From Apostichopus japonicus (taxonomy: Eukaryota; Echinodermata; Holothuroidea; Aspidochirotida; Stichopodidae): a stretch of 64,000 nt of DNA. Numbering within the stretch: the stretch's first letter is position 1; the number at the start of each line of letters is the position of its first letter. Of this stretch, positions 33,558 to 46,900 are shown in pieces. The translations under genes and the position numbers were made by a program. Location of the stretch: assembly GCF_037975245.1 (NCBI RefSeq), contig NC_092563.1, positions 2,009,001 through 2,073,000 on the forward strand, read 5' to 3'. The notes beneath the pieces were generated by a model. It had not been told where the DNA came from. It saw only the letters and a list, made by a program, of their open reading frames with translations, and did no database searches.

Positions 33558-34750
33558 AATTAAATATATATATATATTCTTCTTTTTTTCTCTTTTCTGT
33601 TTTAAATTATTATTGTTATCACATTTGCATGTGGCTCTGACAAGTTTTGAATGTTTACATATTGCCAGTATAGAAGTGGAATACAGCTATAGCAGAATGA
33701 GCATGCGGTGAAAACAAACTTGAAATCCAAATTTTACTTCTTTTGTAATAAATGAATTTTTGAAGGAATGACTCAAGACAACTGACACGGATCCAGGTTG
33801 TGTAGAGGTGTACACCTCCCCCCCACCCCACCCCACCCCGACCCCCCCCCCCCACCCCTTCAACCTTGCATGTAGACCTAGTAGTAGTTTTTTTGCCTAA
33901 ACATGTCTCAGAACTCATTATTTCTTATCAAAAATTTCCAATTTTTTCTAGGGAAGTACCCCCCACACTTCCCCTCCCCCACAACACAAACATGGGAGTG
34001 GGTTTCAATGATCACACTCCCTCCTATTTCAAATCCTGGATTCACCCCTGGACAGGAGTAAATGATAATTGGAATGATTTTCTCATTTTCTCATACTGTT
34101 TAATATTTTACGAATGATATAGTTTTCCCAGAACTTTTTCCAGAACAGGAACTACGTAGCAAAGATATCCAACACAGGTCAACGTAGCCGTAAAGTAACT
34201 TTTAGGAAATATTTGTATCTGGGCACCTTGTAAACAACTGGGAGCTATTTCGCAATCGGTTGAAATATTCTTGGTCGGCAAATACGATACCAAAAGTATA
34301 TTCTCTTTTGTTGGTCGGTGGTGATTAACTCAGTCTATGGTGCAATTGGTCTACCAACAGGAACATACAAACTGCCCTCTCCCCAACCCTGAACGAGAGC
34401 AGTTCGCATATCGTTTTTGAAATAAATTTCCAAAAGTTCCTATCTTCGACTTGGTGAGTATAGGCCTAGGCCTATACTGGCTATAGTATAGGCCTAGGGT
34501 AGGCTGTAAGTTAGACCTGCACCAAACCACAGGTTAGCAATCTTTCTCAAAGATAACATGGTAAACATAAAGAAAGTGTGTTTCTCTAGGTTGTAGTGCA
34601 GTTAATGATGTGTGAATTAATGTGATTGGTTTGGTCAGAATGTCAGTCAACACAATATGCAGCTTCATAAGCCCAAACGAAATGACAACAAGGAACACAC
34701 AAATACATGTGGAGTTATCTTTCCTATCATCCACAGCAAACTAAGACAAG

Positions 34751-34943
34751 ATGATAGTCCATAAACTGCTTCTTGTTGTGGTGCTTTCATCCTTCCATTT
34801 GAGCTGTGATGCTGTCAGTCCAGAGACAATTAAGGTCATGCTTTATGGCCAGAGGAGAGCCCTAGCAAATATCCAGACACACAATGTGTCATCAGACTGT
34901 ATGGAAGGAATCCGTAAGATGACAATCAACAATACGATCAAAG
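34751..34943 (+). CDS. nrf-6: NRF-like exon 1 (signal peptide)
   Basis: It opens with a hydrophobic signal sequence and continues to SSDCMEGIRKMTINNTIK. I place the donor at AAAG|GTATTT. That leaves phase 1, whereas exon 2 begins in phase 0. An earlier GTAAGA donor (34914) also leaves phase 1. Confidence 0.7.
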
Positions 34944-37900
34944 GTATTTAGCTCTTGCACATCTGCTTCCTGCATGTAAACAAGTGTCTTACTTCACGAG
35001 TCTCAATTTTACTCACATTTTATTTATTATTGAGATGTAATAGCAGACTTTGAAATTGAGGCTATTCACTGGCTAAACTCCAGTGGATTTTACTGTTTGC
35101 CAGTAGAATAATAAAGCACTGGCATTTGGCACCATGGACACATGTTGCATTTGTATCCGCAAATCCAGGAAAATGCTTGTAGAATTTAATTTTAGCAAGT
35201 ACATTTTTTCGTGCACTCGCATTTTTTGTAGCAAGTGGTTGAAATAATGCAAGTCTAGGTCAAATTGAGCACGGTATTGTAAATGTCTTTCACATATTTA
35301 CCTACACAGGTTTCTTGCAGTAGATAAGCAAGTTTGCTCACAAGTTTTTCTCTCTCAGAATTAATTAGTCTGATTGTCCAGAAAAGTACTTGTAAAATCT
35401 TTGGACAATTTTAATAATGGTTAACTGTGTTGATGTTGATGGTATTGTACATCAGACTTTTCTGCAAAGATCATCATTATTTTGGTTATCAATTCTACCA
35501 AGTGACCCATATTCTGTCCTATCATCTGTCTAGACTTTTCAACACTCTTCACTTTTATTTCAAAGTAAAAAAACTAAAACGGTCACGCTATTCCCCGTCA
35601 ATCGCGATTTTAATCTTATAGTAATATTCCTAATGCAGGATGTTCGTAGACAACGCACATATGTTGTTTCATTTATCCAAGCTCTGGATTCTTTCGGCAA
35701 ACCTGGAGCCGGTATTTTAGCTGGGAATGTTAATTGGCTTGGCCATTTTGATGAGTGTACCAGTCTGTATGGCTTTCAGTATTGTTCGATAATATTCAAC
35801 GTCTCTCAACTTCAGTCAGTTGGATCGGTAAGTGTCTATATATTCTTCTCTGTCAGATGTACTTTTCCCCCTACTGGGGCACACTTTTACCAGCGACACA
35901 GAGGGCAATTGCCCCTGCCACGTATCGTATCCATGACAGACAAAACAACTGCTGTGGACCTTCCGTCAAATTGCCTAAGAAGGTTGCTAAATAATTGTTT
36001 TGATCAGGGCTCAAACATTGCCTGAAACTCCAGCAGTATTTAGCACCAGAGGTATGCTTTAACTGCTAACAAACGACTCATGATCGGTTCCTGTTTCCAG
36101 ACAACAGTATATCTGTAAGCATTTGCAAGCACTTTGAAAAAAATGCCTTGATGTCCTTAACAGTTTTGAAAATTGACTTATTGCCCATTTGAAACTGCCA
36201 TTTCAATGATATCAAGTGCAATTTCTACCTTGCACTTAAAATAATTTTAGCCTATCATAATCCTTAATTCAAACCATGATTCTCCATTTACTAATAATCC
36301 AGTTTTCATGTATCCATATTGCAAAGGCAATATTAATTTGCATTATGAACCAGGTTTTTCTGTATTAGTTGATGTGGTTGCCACCGAGAAATTTCAAGCT
36401 TGCAGAAGTATGTTTAGAATATATATATCAAAGCTCATTTGTCACTCATAATCTTCTGTTTTATTTGATGTTTTGGTCTGAAAACAAAAACACTTGAGAA
36501 GCAACATGTGAATTGCAGCAACCTTCTTACATGAAGGCCTAATGAACCAATGAATATAAAATAGTGATTCTCTGAGCAAGTAAAGGAGCTTCCTGCCATA
36601 TGTGGTATGAAATAGCAGGGTCAACCATGATAAGTACAGAGGTGGCACAGAACCATTAACTTAGTGGTTTCATTTTACGTAAAGTTGTGTATACACTTAG
36701 ATACGTACAAGGCATTGTTTTCAATTGTTATGAACCGATCAGTATCACTAGATCTGTGTGACCAATGACCTTTTTTGACCCATTTTTGTAAAGTTCTCCA
36801 CAAACTTACAACCTGTTCTTTCATCTCCATATCCAGTCTAGCCGACCAAAATCTTCAACACCAATTGTAAACTTTAAATGACAACTGATTTAGATGGATT
36901 TGATTCAAGATATTTTGATGGTTGCATTTGTTCTGGTTTTTCTCAATAGATTCCTTTTACATATGGTCTATGTGCACCCAAAGAGTGTTCAGATGTAGAC
37001 ATCTATAATGGGATCGACTTCTTCATAGGTTGGTAAATATTATAAATCCGATCGCAAGGATGTAACCTGTCTGTTATCTTCTAATATTGCTTGATACAAA
37101 TATTCAGAAATTGCTTTCCTTAGGTGCGTATTTGGTGGCTACCTTAGATTTTCCTTTCGGCATAAAAGTAATTTTTATCATTAAAACAAAGTATGGTTTG
37201 GTTACTGTGTCAAAAGCAAAGGTCTTAAATTGTACTCGTGTAAAATAATGAAAAACCAAAAAAAGTTTTGATGTTTCGTCCATGTGTGATGACATCACAA
37301 CACTTTTTTTTTTTGTTCATGTCATACAAAGTGAAGAAAGCTTAAGATTTTACATCTCAGCAATGGAACAAGCTCTCAAGCTAGGAGGAAGACCAGTGTG
37401 TTTCTTGTTATTTGTCCTTTTCTTTAAACTGTTCCTTCGATTTCATTTCACCTGTTATAGAGAGATACAGCACTTATATCCTTGTTTAAATTCTGTCAGC
37501 TTCAATATAATATATATTCTTGTTATCTTCAACTGGATTTTTTCTCACATATGTGGTTATTTCAGTCAGTATTTTTGTTTGCAAATAAGCTGTAACTGTG
37601 GTATGCAGTAGCACAGCGCACTAGTGCTTTTAAGTATCCATCTGATATATCAGATAACATAGTATTTTACTTTGCATTCAGTTAGTTTTACCTTTCTTCA
37701 TCTTCCAGATAAAATTCCTGGTCTAGACGGGATCATTTCACTCGAGGCCAGTAGTTTACCTACGTGTACGAAGAATCCTCATCGAGCTTATGATGCTAAA
37801 TTTATAGTGACAGTGTAAGGACATCCCTCACGCACATGTCATGAAATGTTATTTAACTACTTTGGATGGCACTTGATTTGAAAGTTCAAATCAGACTTGT

Positions 37901-40900
37901 TTTCTTTCCTTGGTATGTTATCCTATCAGAGAGTATTTGTCACAACAATTCTTTTCTCCTTCATTTCCCAGTATCTTTTTCAGTCTGCTGTTCCTCTTGG
38001 TGATCGCGTCATCGTTATACCATGCATGGTACCACTCTCCAGCCTGTCGCAGCATGAAGGACTCCACCCTCATAGATGACCAGACCAGCTACCCTCCTAA
38101 AGAAGATCAAGCTCCTCTGGTGTCCCATGAAGATCCCAGTAAGAGCCCTGTTCAGTCCACATCCATCAGAGGTGAGGTTGGACCAGGTAAGCCCCAAAAA
38201 TTGCCTAAAAGAACGTAAAATAGAACCTGCAGAAACGTATGTAAAACTCTATCGGTAATGTGTGAAAAAAAATTATGAATCAAAAAATTGTATTTATTGT
38301 AAAATATGTCAAGTCTGTAAGTACAGAGTCTGCTTCCTTGCCAATTTCAATTATTTTATGATATTTGGGTCACAGTTTACCATTCTCATCCTCCGAGCAA
38401 TACGTTTCATGCTGGCTGTATTGAATGATACATACAGCACCGAGACAAAACACAGCATTGTGGAGAACGTTGTGGTCACGTGGTTTAAGTCGTATTTATG
38501 TATTCCATAATAAAGACACAGAAAGCGACTCCTATCCGTGACAGCCTTATTGTCCCCTTTATCAGTTTTGACAAGTTCCCCTACATTCCACATTATTATT
38601 ATTATTATTATTATGACATATTTCATTTCTATTTCAATTAACCCCTTTGGTATATTAAAAGAAGAAGCAATTGAATGCTTGTTTCAAACACATCATAGCT
38701 GTGTCATTGACTTGTTTATAAGCAAAAACTTTAAATCTGCCTATTCTTCCCAAAAGAGGCTAAATTCCAATGCACTCTGTAGTATTAAGCAGCTGCAAAT
38801 GTATGCATTTGCTAACAAATAGGTCATTGAAACGTTTGCAAAAAGGACCATTATGAAATCATACTTTAATACGACTGTTTCTAAATTATCTCTGTTTTTA
38901 CAGCCCGTATCGGAACCTTCCATTCGGTCATCTTTAGTTTTGCTCTGCCGAACAATCTGCCCAAGTTATTGTCGGGCAAGATGTCAAGGGACAGTATTCC
39001 CTGTCTCAATGGTATTCGTGTCCTCAGCATCTTGTGGGTTATTCTCGGTCACGTCTTTTCCTTTCCGATGTTAATTGAGATATGTGAGTAAAAGAATCAG
39101 GTTATTAAATGCCAATTATTACCTAAATGTCAGAAAGGTCGTTTGACATTTTTCGAGAGAGACTGTTACTTTAAGAAAAGAGACCAACTTTGTTAAGCCT
39201 AGGCCTGCCACACTTTTTTTCATGGTGGGCCTACTTAGGATAGCCTAGCCTAGCCCAGAGGCAGTGGAAGAGGATTCAAGCTGAGGGAGGGAGCAAACTT
39301 TGACGGGAAGTGGGACATCATTTTTGGGGGCAAGCTTCAAATTTACCCGAAATCTCCTGATGAGATGGATCCTCTGTATACCCAATACCACGAATTCCAG
39401 TATTTGAATACATATTTCTATATAATTTATCAACAAAAGGGCACTTTATAAATGACAAGACTGTTTTTTTTTCTTAGAGAAGAGGGGACTGACGACTGCC
39501 AGTCAGGAAAATGCAACATGTTTAGCTTTCCAGACTGAAGGGGATGGGACATAAACCTGGCAAAAGTCTCGATCAGTCATAGCAGGGGACTTGATGCTTT
39601 CAATCTTCAGCAATTAATGATTAATGACAGATAAAAACTAGAAATGGAAATGTTTGTTACAGTTTAACACTGAGACTAGTTTGAAACAACAAGAAAAGTG
39701 GCCTTCGGTTCCTTTTTGTGTTTTAGTTAATCCCCTGACTGGACTCGGCTGGTTTCAGAGGTTTGGATTCCTGTTAGTGTCAAACGCCTTTTTCTCAGTC
39801 GACTCCTTCTTTTTCCTGAGGTTAGTAACAAAAGCAAGTGAATGATTTTAATCTTCTATGTTGGTACTATTTATTGGGCAATAAAAATGAATAAATGTGG
39901 GGGGGGTGTGGAGGGGGGTGGCTTGGCAAATGGAAGTTACACCTTGACCAGTGTACATAAAATATGATTACATTTTCAATAAAAAGAAAATGAGGGATAA
40001 ATATGTTTGTTTGACAATTATTCAAGGACCAATGCATATGCTCCTTCCTGACCTTTGTTTTTAAGATGGTGAGACCCTAAAGTTGCATTAAGGAATTGAT
40101 TGATTGATCGATCTATCTAGCAGATCCTTCTTCTGTTCAACTTGTTGTGCTGCATGGCATGTAATAGTAACACAGTGTAAACCAATTATGGAATGAAACC
40201 ATATTCTTTGCACAGGACAGTTGTATTGGTATTTTAATTAGTTCTGTGGTTCTGTTAACATTTTGCATTGTGGGTAATTTGGTATGAAGTTCTTTAATTT
40301 TGTCTTTTCTCTCATCTTGCTACTTTGGACCTCTCAAGTGGTCTCTTGGTAACATACCTGACCTTGAAACAACTAAAGAAGAGTGACGGACATATCCCCT
40401 GGCGTTGGTTTTACTTTCATCGATATTGGAGGTAAAGTTTGTCCTTCACATTCAACTTTTCAGATGTAGTGTTTTCCTCAGCCTTATACACTGCCTAGAA
40501 AAGGTTCTCTTCTCGTTCTGGTCCCCCCCCCTCTCATCTTCTGTAAGTTATAAACATTAATTATCCAATTTTTGTAAAAGAATTCACCAACCCGTTTTGG
40601 TATTTCAATGAAATATGTGTTTAATAGAAAGATTAACAACTTACAAATAAAACGGCCTCTGTGGTATATTTTAACGATGTGAACTATTATCAAAACATTT
40701 GATATTTTCACTCATCTATTCAATCCATGTAAACACATATATGCTAGTGGAAGATAATGAAAAGAAAAAAATGGCTCCATTGTAACCATGGTAACTAGAT
40801 CTGACTTTGATGTGATAGCGTGAAGTTTTCGTTTTTTCCCTCTCTTTATTAACTCCCAAATATGGTATACATTTATTTATTTGTTACTTTAATATCAGCA

Positions 40901-43900
40901 ACTGGAATTCTTATTTTCATTGTCACTTTATCAATGTTACTATGGTAACCTCATCTGTCATTAAACATTTTAAGAGCACATATGTAGCATTACCATCTCT
41001 TCCATAAAGTATTTATCCAATTCATACCAGCATTACAACTTTTATCTTAGTCATTAATGTTATCAAAATGCGTCTTTTATTCAGACTTACACCTGCCATG
41101 GCAGTGACAATGCTGTTCTACGTCTTCATAACCCCCTACTTTGGCCATGGACCTTTCGCCCAGACGTTGAGTGCTCGGGAGGATTGTCCTAAATACTGGT
41201 GGACAAATCTTTTATACATCAACAACTTTTATCCTATTCATGATGCCCAAATAGTGAGTAATTAACTGGTTACAAACTGTAGGCCTGCAGTCAGGTTTGC
41301 TGTTCTTCCCTCTCCTATTATAATGGGATGGGTTTGGTTATTCCTAACAATAGGTGTATTGTTTATTGTTGTGTTACTTCATCTGTTGTTTATTGGCTAA
41401 CAGTATGCATTGTTTTATCTTGACTGTTCACTAACTCCATTGTATTGTCTATTTCTAGTGTATTGGTTGAGTTTGGTATCTGGCTTAACAGTGTGCATTG
41501 TTTTATCTGGACTGTTCACTAACTTCATTGTATTGTTTATTTGTAGTGTTTCGGTTGGGTTTGGTATCTGGCTAACACTATGCATTGTTTTATCTTGACT
41601 GTTCACTAACTCCATTGTATTGTTTATTTCTAGTGTTTCGGTTGGGTTTGGTACCTGGCTAACACTATGCATTGTTTTATCTTGACTGTTCACTAACTCC
41701 ATTGTATTGTTTATTTCTAGTGTATTGGTTGGGTTTGGTATCTGGCTAACAGTATGTATTGTTTTATCTTGACTGTTCACTAACTCTATTGTATTGTCTA
41801 TTTCTAGTGTATTGGTTGGGTTTGGTATCTGGCTAACAGTATGTATTGTTTTATCTTGACTGTTCACTAACTCCATTGTATTGTCTATTTCTAGTGTATT
41901 GGTTGGGTTTGGTATCTGGCTAACAGTATGTATTGTTTTATCTTAACTGTTCACTAACTCTATTGTATTGTCTATTTCTAGTGTATCGGTTGGGTTTGGT
42001 ATCTGGCTAACACTATGTATTGTTTTATCTTAACTGTTCACTAACTCCATTGTATTGTCTATTTCTAGTGTATTGGTTGGGTTTGGTATCTGGCTAACAG
42101 TATGTATTGTTTTATCTTGACTGTTCACTAACTCCATTGTTTTGTTTATCTGTAGTGTATTGGTTGGGTTTGGTATCTGGCTAACAGTATGCATTGTTTA
42201 ATCTTGACTGTTCACTAACTCCATTGTTTTGTTTATCTGTAGTGTATCGGTTGGGTTTGGTATCTGGCTAACAGTATGCATTGTTTAATCTGGACTGTTC
42301 ACTAACTCCATTGTATTTGTTTATTTGTAGTGTATCGGTTGGGTTTGGTATCTGGCTAACACTATGCATTGTTTTATCTTGACTGTTCACTAACTCCATT
42401 GTATTTGTTTATTTCTAGTGTTTCGGTTGGGTTTGGTACCTGGCTAACACTATGCATTGTTTTATCTTGACTGTTCACTAACTCCATTGTATTGTTTATT
42501 TCTAGTGTATAGGTTGGGTTTGGTATCTTGCTAACAGTATGTATTGTTTTATCTTGACTGTTCACTAACTCTATTGTATTGTCTATTTCTAGTGTATTGG
42601 TTGGGTTTGGTATCTGGCTAACAGTATGTATTGTTTTATCTTGACTGTTCACTAACTCCATTGTATTGTCTATTTCTAGTGTATTGGTTGGGTTTGGTAT
42701 CTGGCTAAGAGTATGTATTGTTTTATATTAACTGTTCACTAACTCTATTGTATTGTCTATTTCTAGTGTATCGGTTGGGTTTGGTATCTGGCTAACAGTA
42801 TGTATTGTTTTATCTTAACTGTTCACTAACTCCATTGTATTGTCTATTTCTAGTGTATTGGTTGGGTTTGGTATCTGGCTAACAGTATGTATTGTTTTAT
42901 CTTGACTGTTCACTAACTCCATTGTTTTGTTTATCTGTAGTGTATTGGTTGGGTTTGGTATCTGGCTAACAGTATGCATTGTTTAATCTTGACTGTTCAC
43001 TAACTCCATTGTATTTGTTTATTTGTAGTGTATCGGTTGGGTTTGGTATCTGGCTAACACTATGCATTGTTTTATCTTGACTGTTCACTAACTCCATTGT
43101 TTTTGTTTATTTCTAGTGTATTGGTTGGGTTTGGTATCTGGCTAACAGTGTGCATTGTTTTATCTTGACTGTTCACTAACTCCATTGTATTGTCTATTTC
43201 TAGTGTATTGGTTGGGTTTGGTATTTGGCTAACAGTGTGCATTGTTTTATCTGGACTGTTCACTAACTCCATTGTTTTTGTTTATTTCTAGTGTATTGGT
43301 TGGGTTTGGTATCTGGCTAACAGTGTGCATTGTTTTATCTTGACTGTTCACTAACACCATTGTATTGTCTATTTCTAGTGTATTGGTTGGGTTTGGTACC
43401 TGGCTTAACAGTGTGCATTGTTTTATCTTGACTGTTCACTAACTCCATTGTTTTTGTTTATTTCTAGTGTATCGGTTGGGTTTGGTATCTGGCTAACGAT
43501 ATGCAGTTCTTCATCATAAGCCCACTGATCATACTGCCTCTGTATTAGTAAGTTGTTGTTTTTTCACGTTAGACATCAAATTTCATTTTTACATTTATGT
43601 GATGTCCTTGGTTTCTTCCACATCTTCTTGTTTGTCTATACTCAATGCAGAATATATAAGAAATGAGCTTAAAATTTCAAACAGATTAAAATGTTAATTA
43701 AAACGTGATATACAAGCCTTATTTCATACAGACATATTATGCATTTTACATTTGACCATGCTTTGAAGGCCACAAGAACTTCCAATGACATGATACTGGC
43801 AGGCTAATTCATCAGTGTCTGAGCATAGTTGAAGCAACTTGCAGTATTTACTAATTTGACCAAATGCAGTAATTTATTTTCTTTGTGGACAGCCATCATG

Positions 43901-46900
43901 CCCAATCTATATGTACATTATTAATGAAACAATGTGTGTAAACAAACATATCCATGCTGTGGTGATTTTAATGCCTGTAAAAAATTTAAGTGGTGTAAGT
44001 AAATAATAATAAAAGGCAGGAGGTCGGTGAAGATCATCTCCATAGCAACATAAATTTATCATGGTACTGCTTAATAGGAATTGCAAGCATTTGACCGGAA
44101 ATGAAAGATAGTTTCAAATTAACATCCAAATTGGATTGGTTTCTTGCTGGTAATATCTGTATAGCTTTGCTCTAGGAATTTTTAATATAAAACAGGTCAT
44201 TTATTGCATATTCCTGTAAACGTGGTATGACTTGAATTTATTTTGAGCAAAATTCATGTTATGTCTTTTGTTGATATTTGTCCATTACAGCATCCCATGG
44301 CTAGGTATGAGCTTGATAGCTGTACTATGTGCAGGTAGTATGTGTGCTACGGCTGCATTGATGGCCGTGTACAACTTCCCAGCTGCTATCATGGATATCA
44401 CGGATATCACGTAGGTACAATTATATCAACGTTAGAGGGGGGCTGACAGTTCCATCCTATAAACAGCAGGATCTTCTGCAGCCCTAGGCGAACCAAAACA
44501 CCCAAAAAACAGACAGAGGACACTCTTTAAATTGACTGATAGACAGACGGACAGACAGTTAAACTTTGGCCGTTGAGTACTAAAATAAAGCAACATGGGA
44601 GAGAGAGAGAGATCAAACGATGATGAGATGAAAGGAAGAGGCGATGAGAGGACTTTAGGAGACGAGAATAGCTGAGGGGTGTAAGAGTGGGAGTTAATGA
44701 GTAACTGCAGGTGTAGATTATAAACGACATCAGTAACGTCCGTAATATTTTAAGTATGGTGACAGTGGTTAGATGTTTACAAATCCATTGCTATGGAAGT
44801 GTCTTCCCCAGAAATGATGTCTGTATGTTAAGGAGGGGTGGGGGGGGATGGGATAATTAAGCATTTCATCGTGGTATCAGGTTACTTAAAGACAGAGGCA
44901 ATGACTAAAACATTTGAGCATTGCTGACCTATGGTTCTGGGAGTTATCACTGAGTGTAGTTACATAGTACATTAATAGCCGGACGTACAGCATGTGTTCT
45001 TAAATGTGATGCTATCATTTTGTGCACATCTTATTTCTTTTATAGCATGATGTGTTAAAGCTGATTCAAATTCAGTTGATTGCATTAAACAGTATCTCCA
45101 TGTTATCTTCATATAGAATAGATTATGTCAGAGATGGATATTTCTTGGGTATTCATTTTCTAGATGATGCCAGTAATTATAAACAGACGAATGAATGGAA
45201 AAATGTTTGTAAATGTCTTGATTTTGATCATTTCTTTTGCGCTTTTATTTATATTAACAGAACAGCAACTCAATCAGATGACACATTCACTGATGTGATC
45301 TACAACAAGCCGTACTGTCGGATAACTCCTTATTTGGTAGGAATGCTGCTGGGATATGTCATCTATAAATATCCTAGAAAGTCAATCAAGCTACACTGGG
45401 TAAGAAGCATTGGCACTTTTAACAGAATTAAGGTAGCTGTAAGGGTGTGAGGACTCATATAGCTGATAGACTTCAAATCAGGACTGTTAATGGCCAATGC
45501 TAGTAGATCCCAAGTACAACTTCCAGTGAGAGTCCAGCCTGTAGTCCAAGGCCTAATCCTGAGTCCAAGTCCCCATCCAGGTCACACTGAGGTCAAGTCC
45601 AGGTCAGCAGACTACAATCTCCGTACTGCAGCTCACCAGTCCTCTTACCAACTCCTTCCTGTACCTATCAATTTTTTTTGGCCCCTATATGATGACAAGG
45701 TAAAAAGTTCACTTATGATCAGCCTTGAATTGACATTACAATGTCTTTAGGTTGTTATATGCTCAACAAACTGACACAAGTTTTTCATATTTCGCTTTCA
45801 GGTGATCGCCTTGTTAGGTTGGATAGTCGCTACCGGTATAGCCTTTGCCTGCATATTCTCCCTGTACAATTATTACAATATCGGTCCTTGGTCAAAAGCA
45901 GCAAATGTCATCTACCAAATGTTCTGCCGATTTGCTTGGGGTGTTTTCCTAGCCTGGGTCGTCTTTGCTTGTCACTATGGATACGGAGGTACAAGTCTTC
46001 TGTCCAATTTTTTTTTTTTTGGATTAAGTAAAAGGCTGTCTCTCAGAACAATCGTCTTGCCTACTTTCTAAGTGATGATGATGTTGGAACTACAGAATAA
46101 ACAGCCTTCAAAATGAGGTGCATAGCTTGTCGAAAAAGAGATAGCAGGATCAATTCATAATATCAACGTAGCTCCTGCAAATGAACGATCTCTTTAGGCA
46201 AACTCCACTTTCTCTTTATGTGTGCGACCATTTTTTGGAATTTGTAAATGTAACTGGAAATGCTAGATGGAGGGGGTATCTGACAATCCAATCAATGAAT
46301 CTGGCAAACAGTTGCTGAATCATCAGAGTGAAATAAAATCATGATACAGTCACTGGATCATTTAACTGGACCAGTATCTAGTAATCCATACTATAGATCA
46401 TTAAGTTGGAACTCAATTTTTTAATCCAATCTAATGATCTAGTCACTGGATCATTACTTCAGAGAGTCACAAGACACTAGGGGTGTAATCGTCTCACCTA
46501 TGCGTGCTCCCGAGACCGGCAGTTAATGTCCCTGTCCATCTGACAGAGGAGAGTGTACCTCGGCATCCGATCACTCAGAGTGCCTGTTCTGATAGAGTTC
46601 AAATGTTTTGACCATCAGTAAACCCTGCATTTAGCTAGCTGTGGTTCTAGTGTTTTGTGTGTACAGGTTTGCATGTGTATACTACTTGCTCTTCAATCTA
46701 TCCTACTAAGCTTTGATACCTCAAGCTGACAAACACAGCGAGAAAGAAAAAGAATGTTTGTGTACAGTGTACATTAGCATTAATATGACAATCAACATGT
46801 GCTCTTGGTTTTTCCTCTGTTCCTCAGGATGGGTGAATTCTCTTCTCGGCCATCCTGCCTGGGCACCTCTTGGTAGACTCACCTACACAGCGTACTTGAT

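Larger units (their letters stand above)
27891..34750. other. Interval between LPCAT and the NRF-like gene
   Basis: The first part is LPCAT 3' untranslated sequence; an AATAAA at 28009-28014 is one possible poly(A) signal. It holds a 72-bp duplication (28335-28495), a G-run (29164-29190), the 364-bp fold-back MITE, an 11-bp array (31685-31758), a 12-bp array (33511-33557) and a C-rich tract (33816-33857). No gene was recognised. Confidence 0.6.
34944..41084. other. NRF-like gene introns 1-8
   Basis: Apart from the exons listed, I see an (ATT)n tract (38592-38614), G-runs (39897-39920), a C-run (40524) and a perfect GTAACCATGGTAAC palindrome at 40788. The open frame at 35820-36025 running on from exon 2 is not supported as coding. 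No embedded gene was recognised. Confidence 0.6.

Noticed and set aside
35828-36025. Extension of NRF-like exon 2 as one long frame
   Set aside because: The phase-0 GTAAGT donor at 35828 joins exactly to the exon at 36950 (GLCAPKECSD), as the family requires; the extension has no family similarity.
37282-37400. Candidate extra NRF-like exon (SEESLRFYISAMEQALKLGG)
   Set aside because: Exons 3 and 4 join in matching phase without it, and no acceptor/donor pair with the right phase was found.
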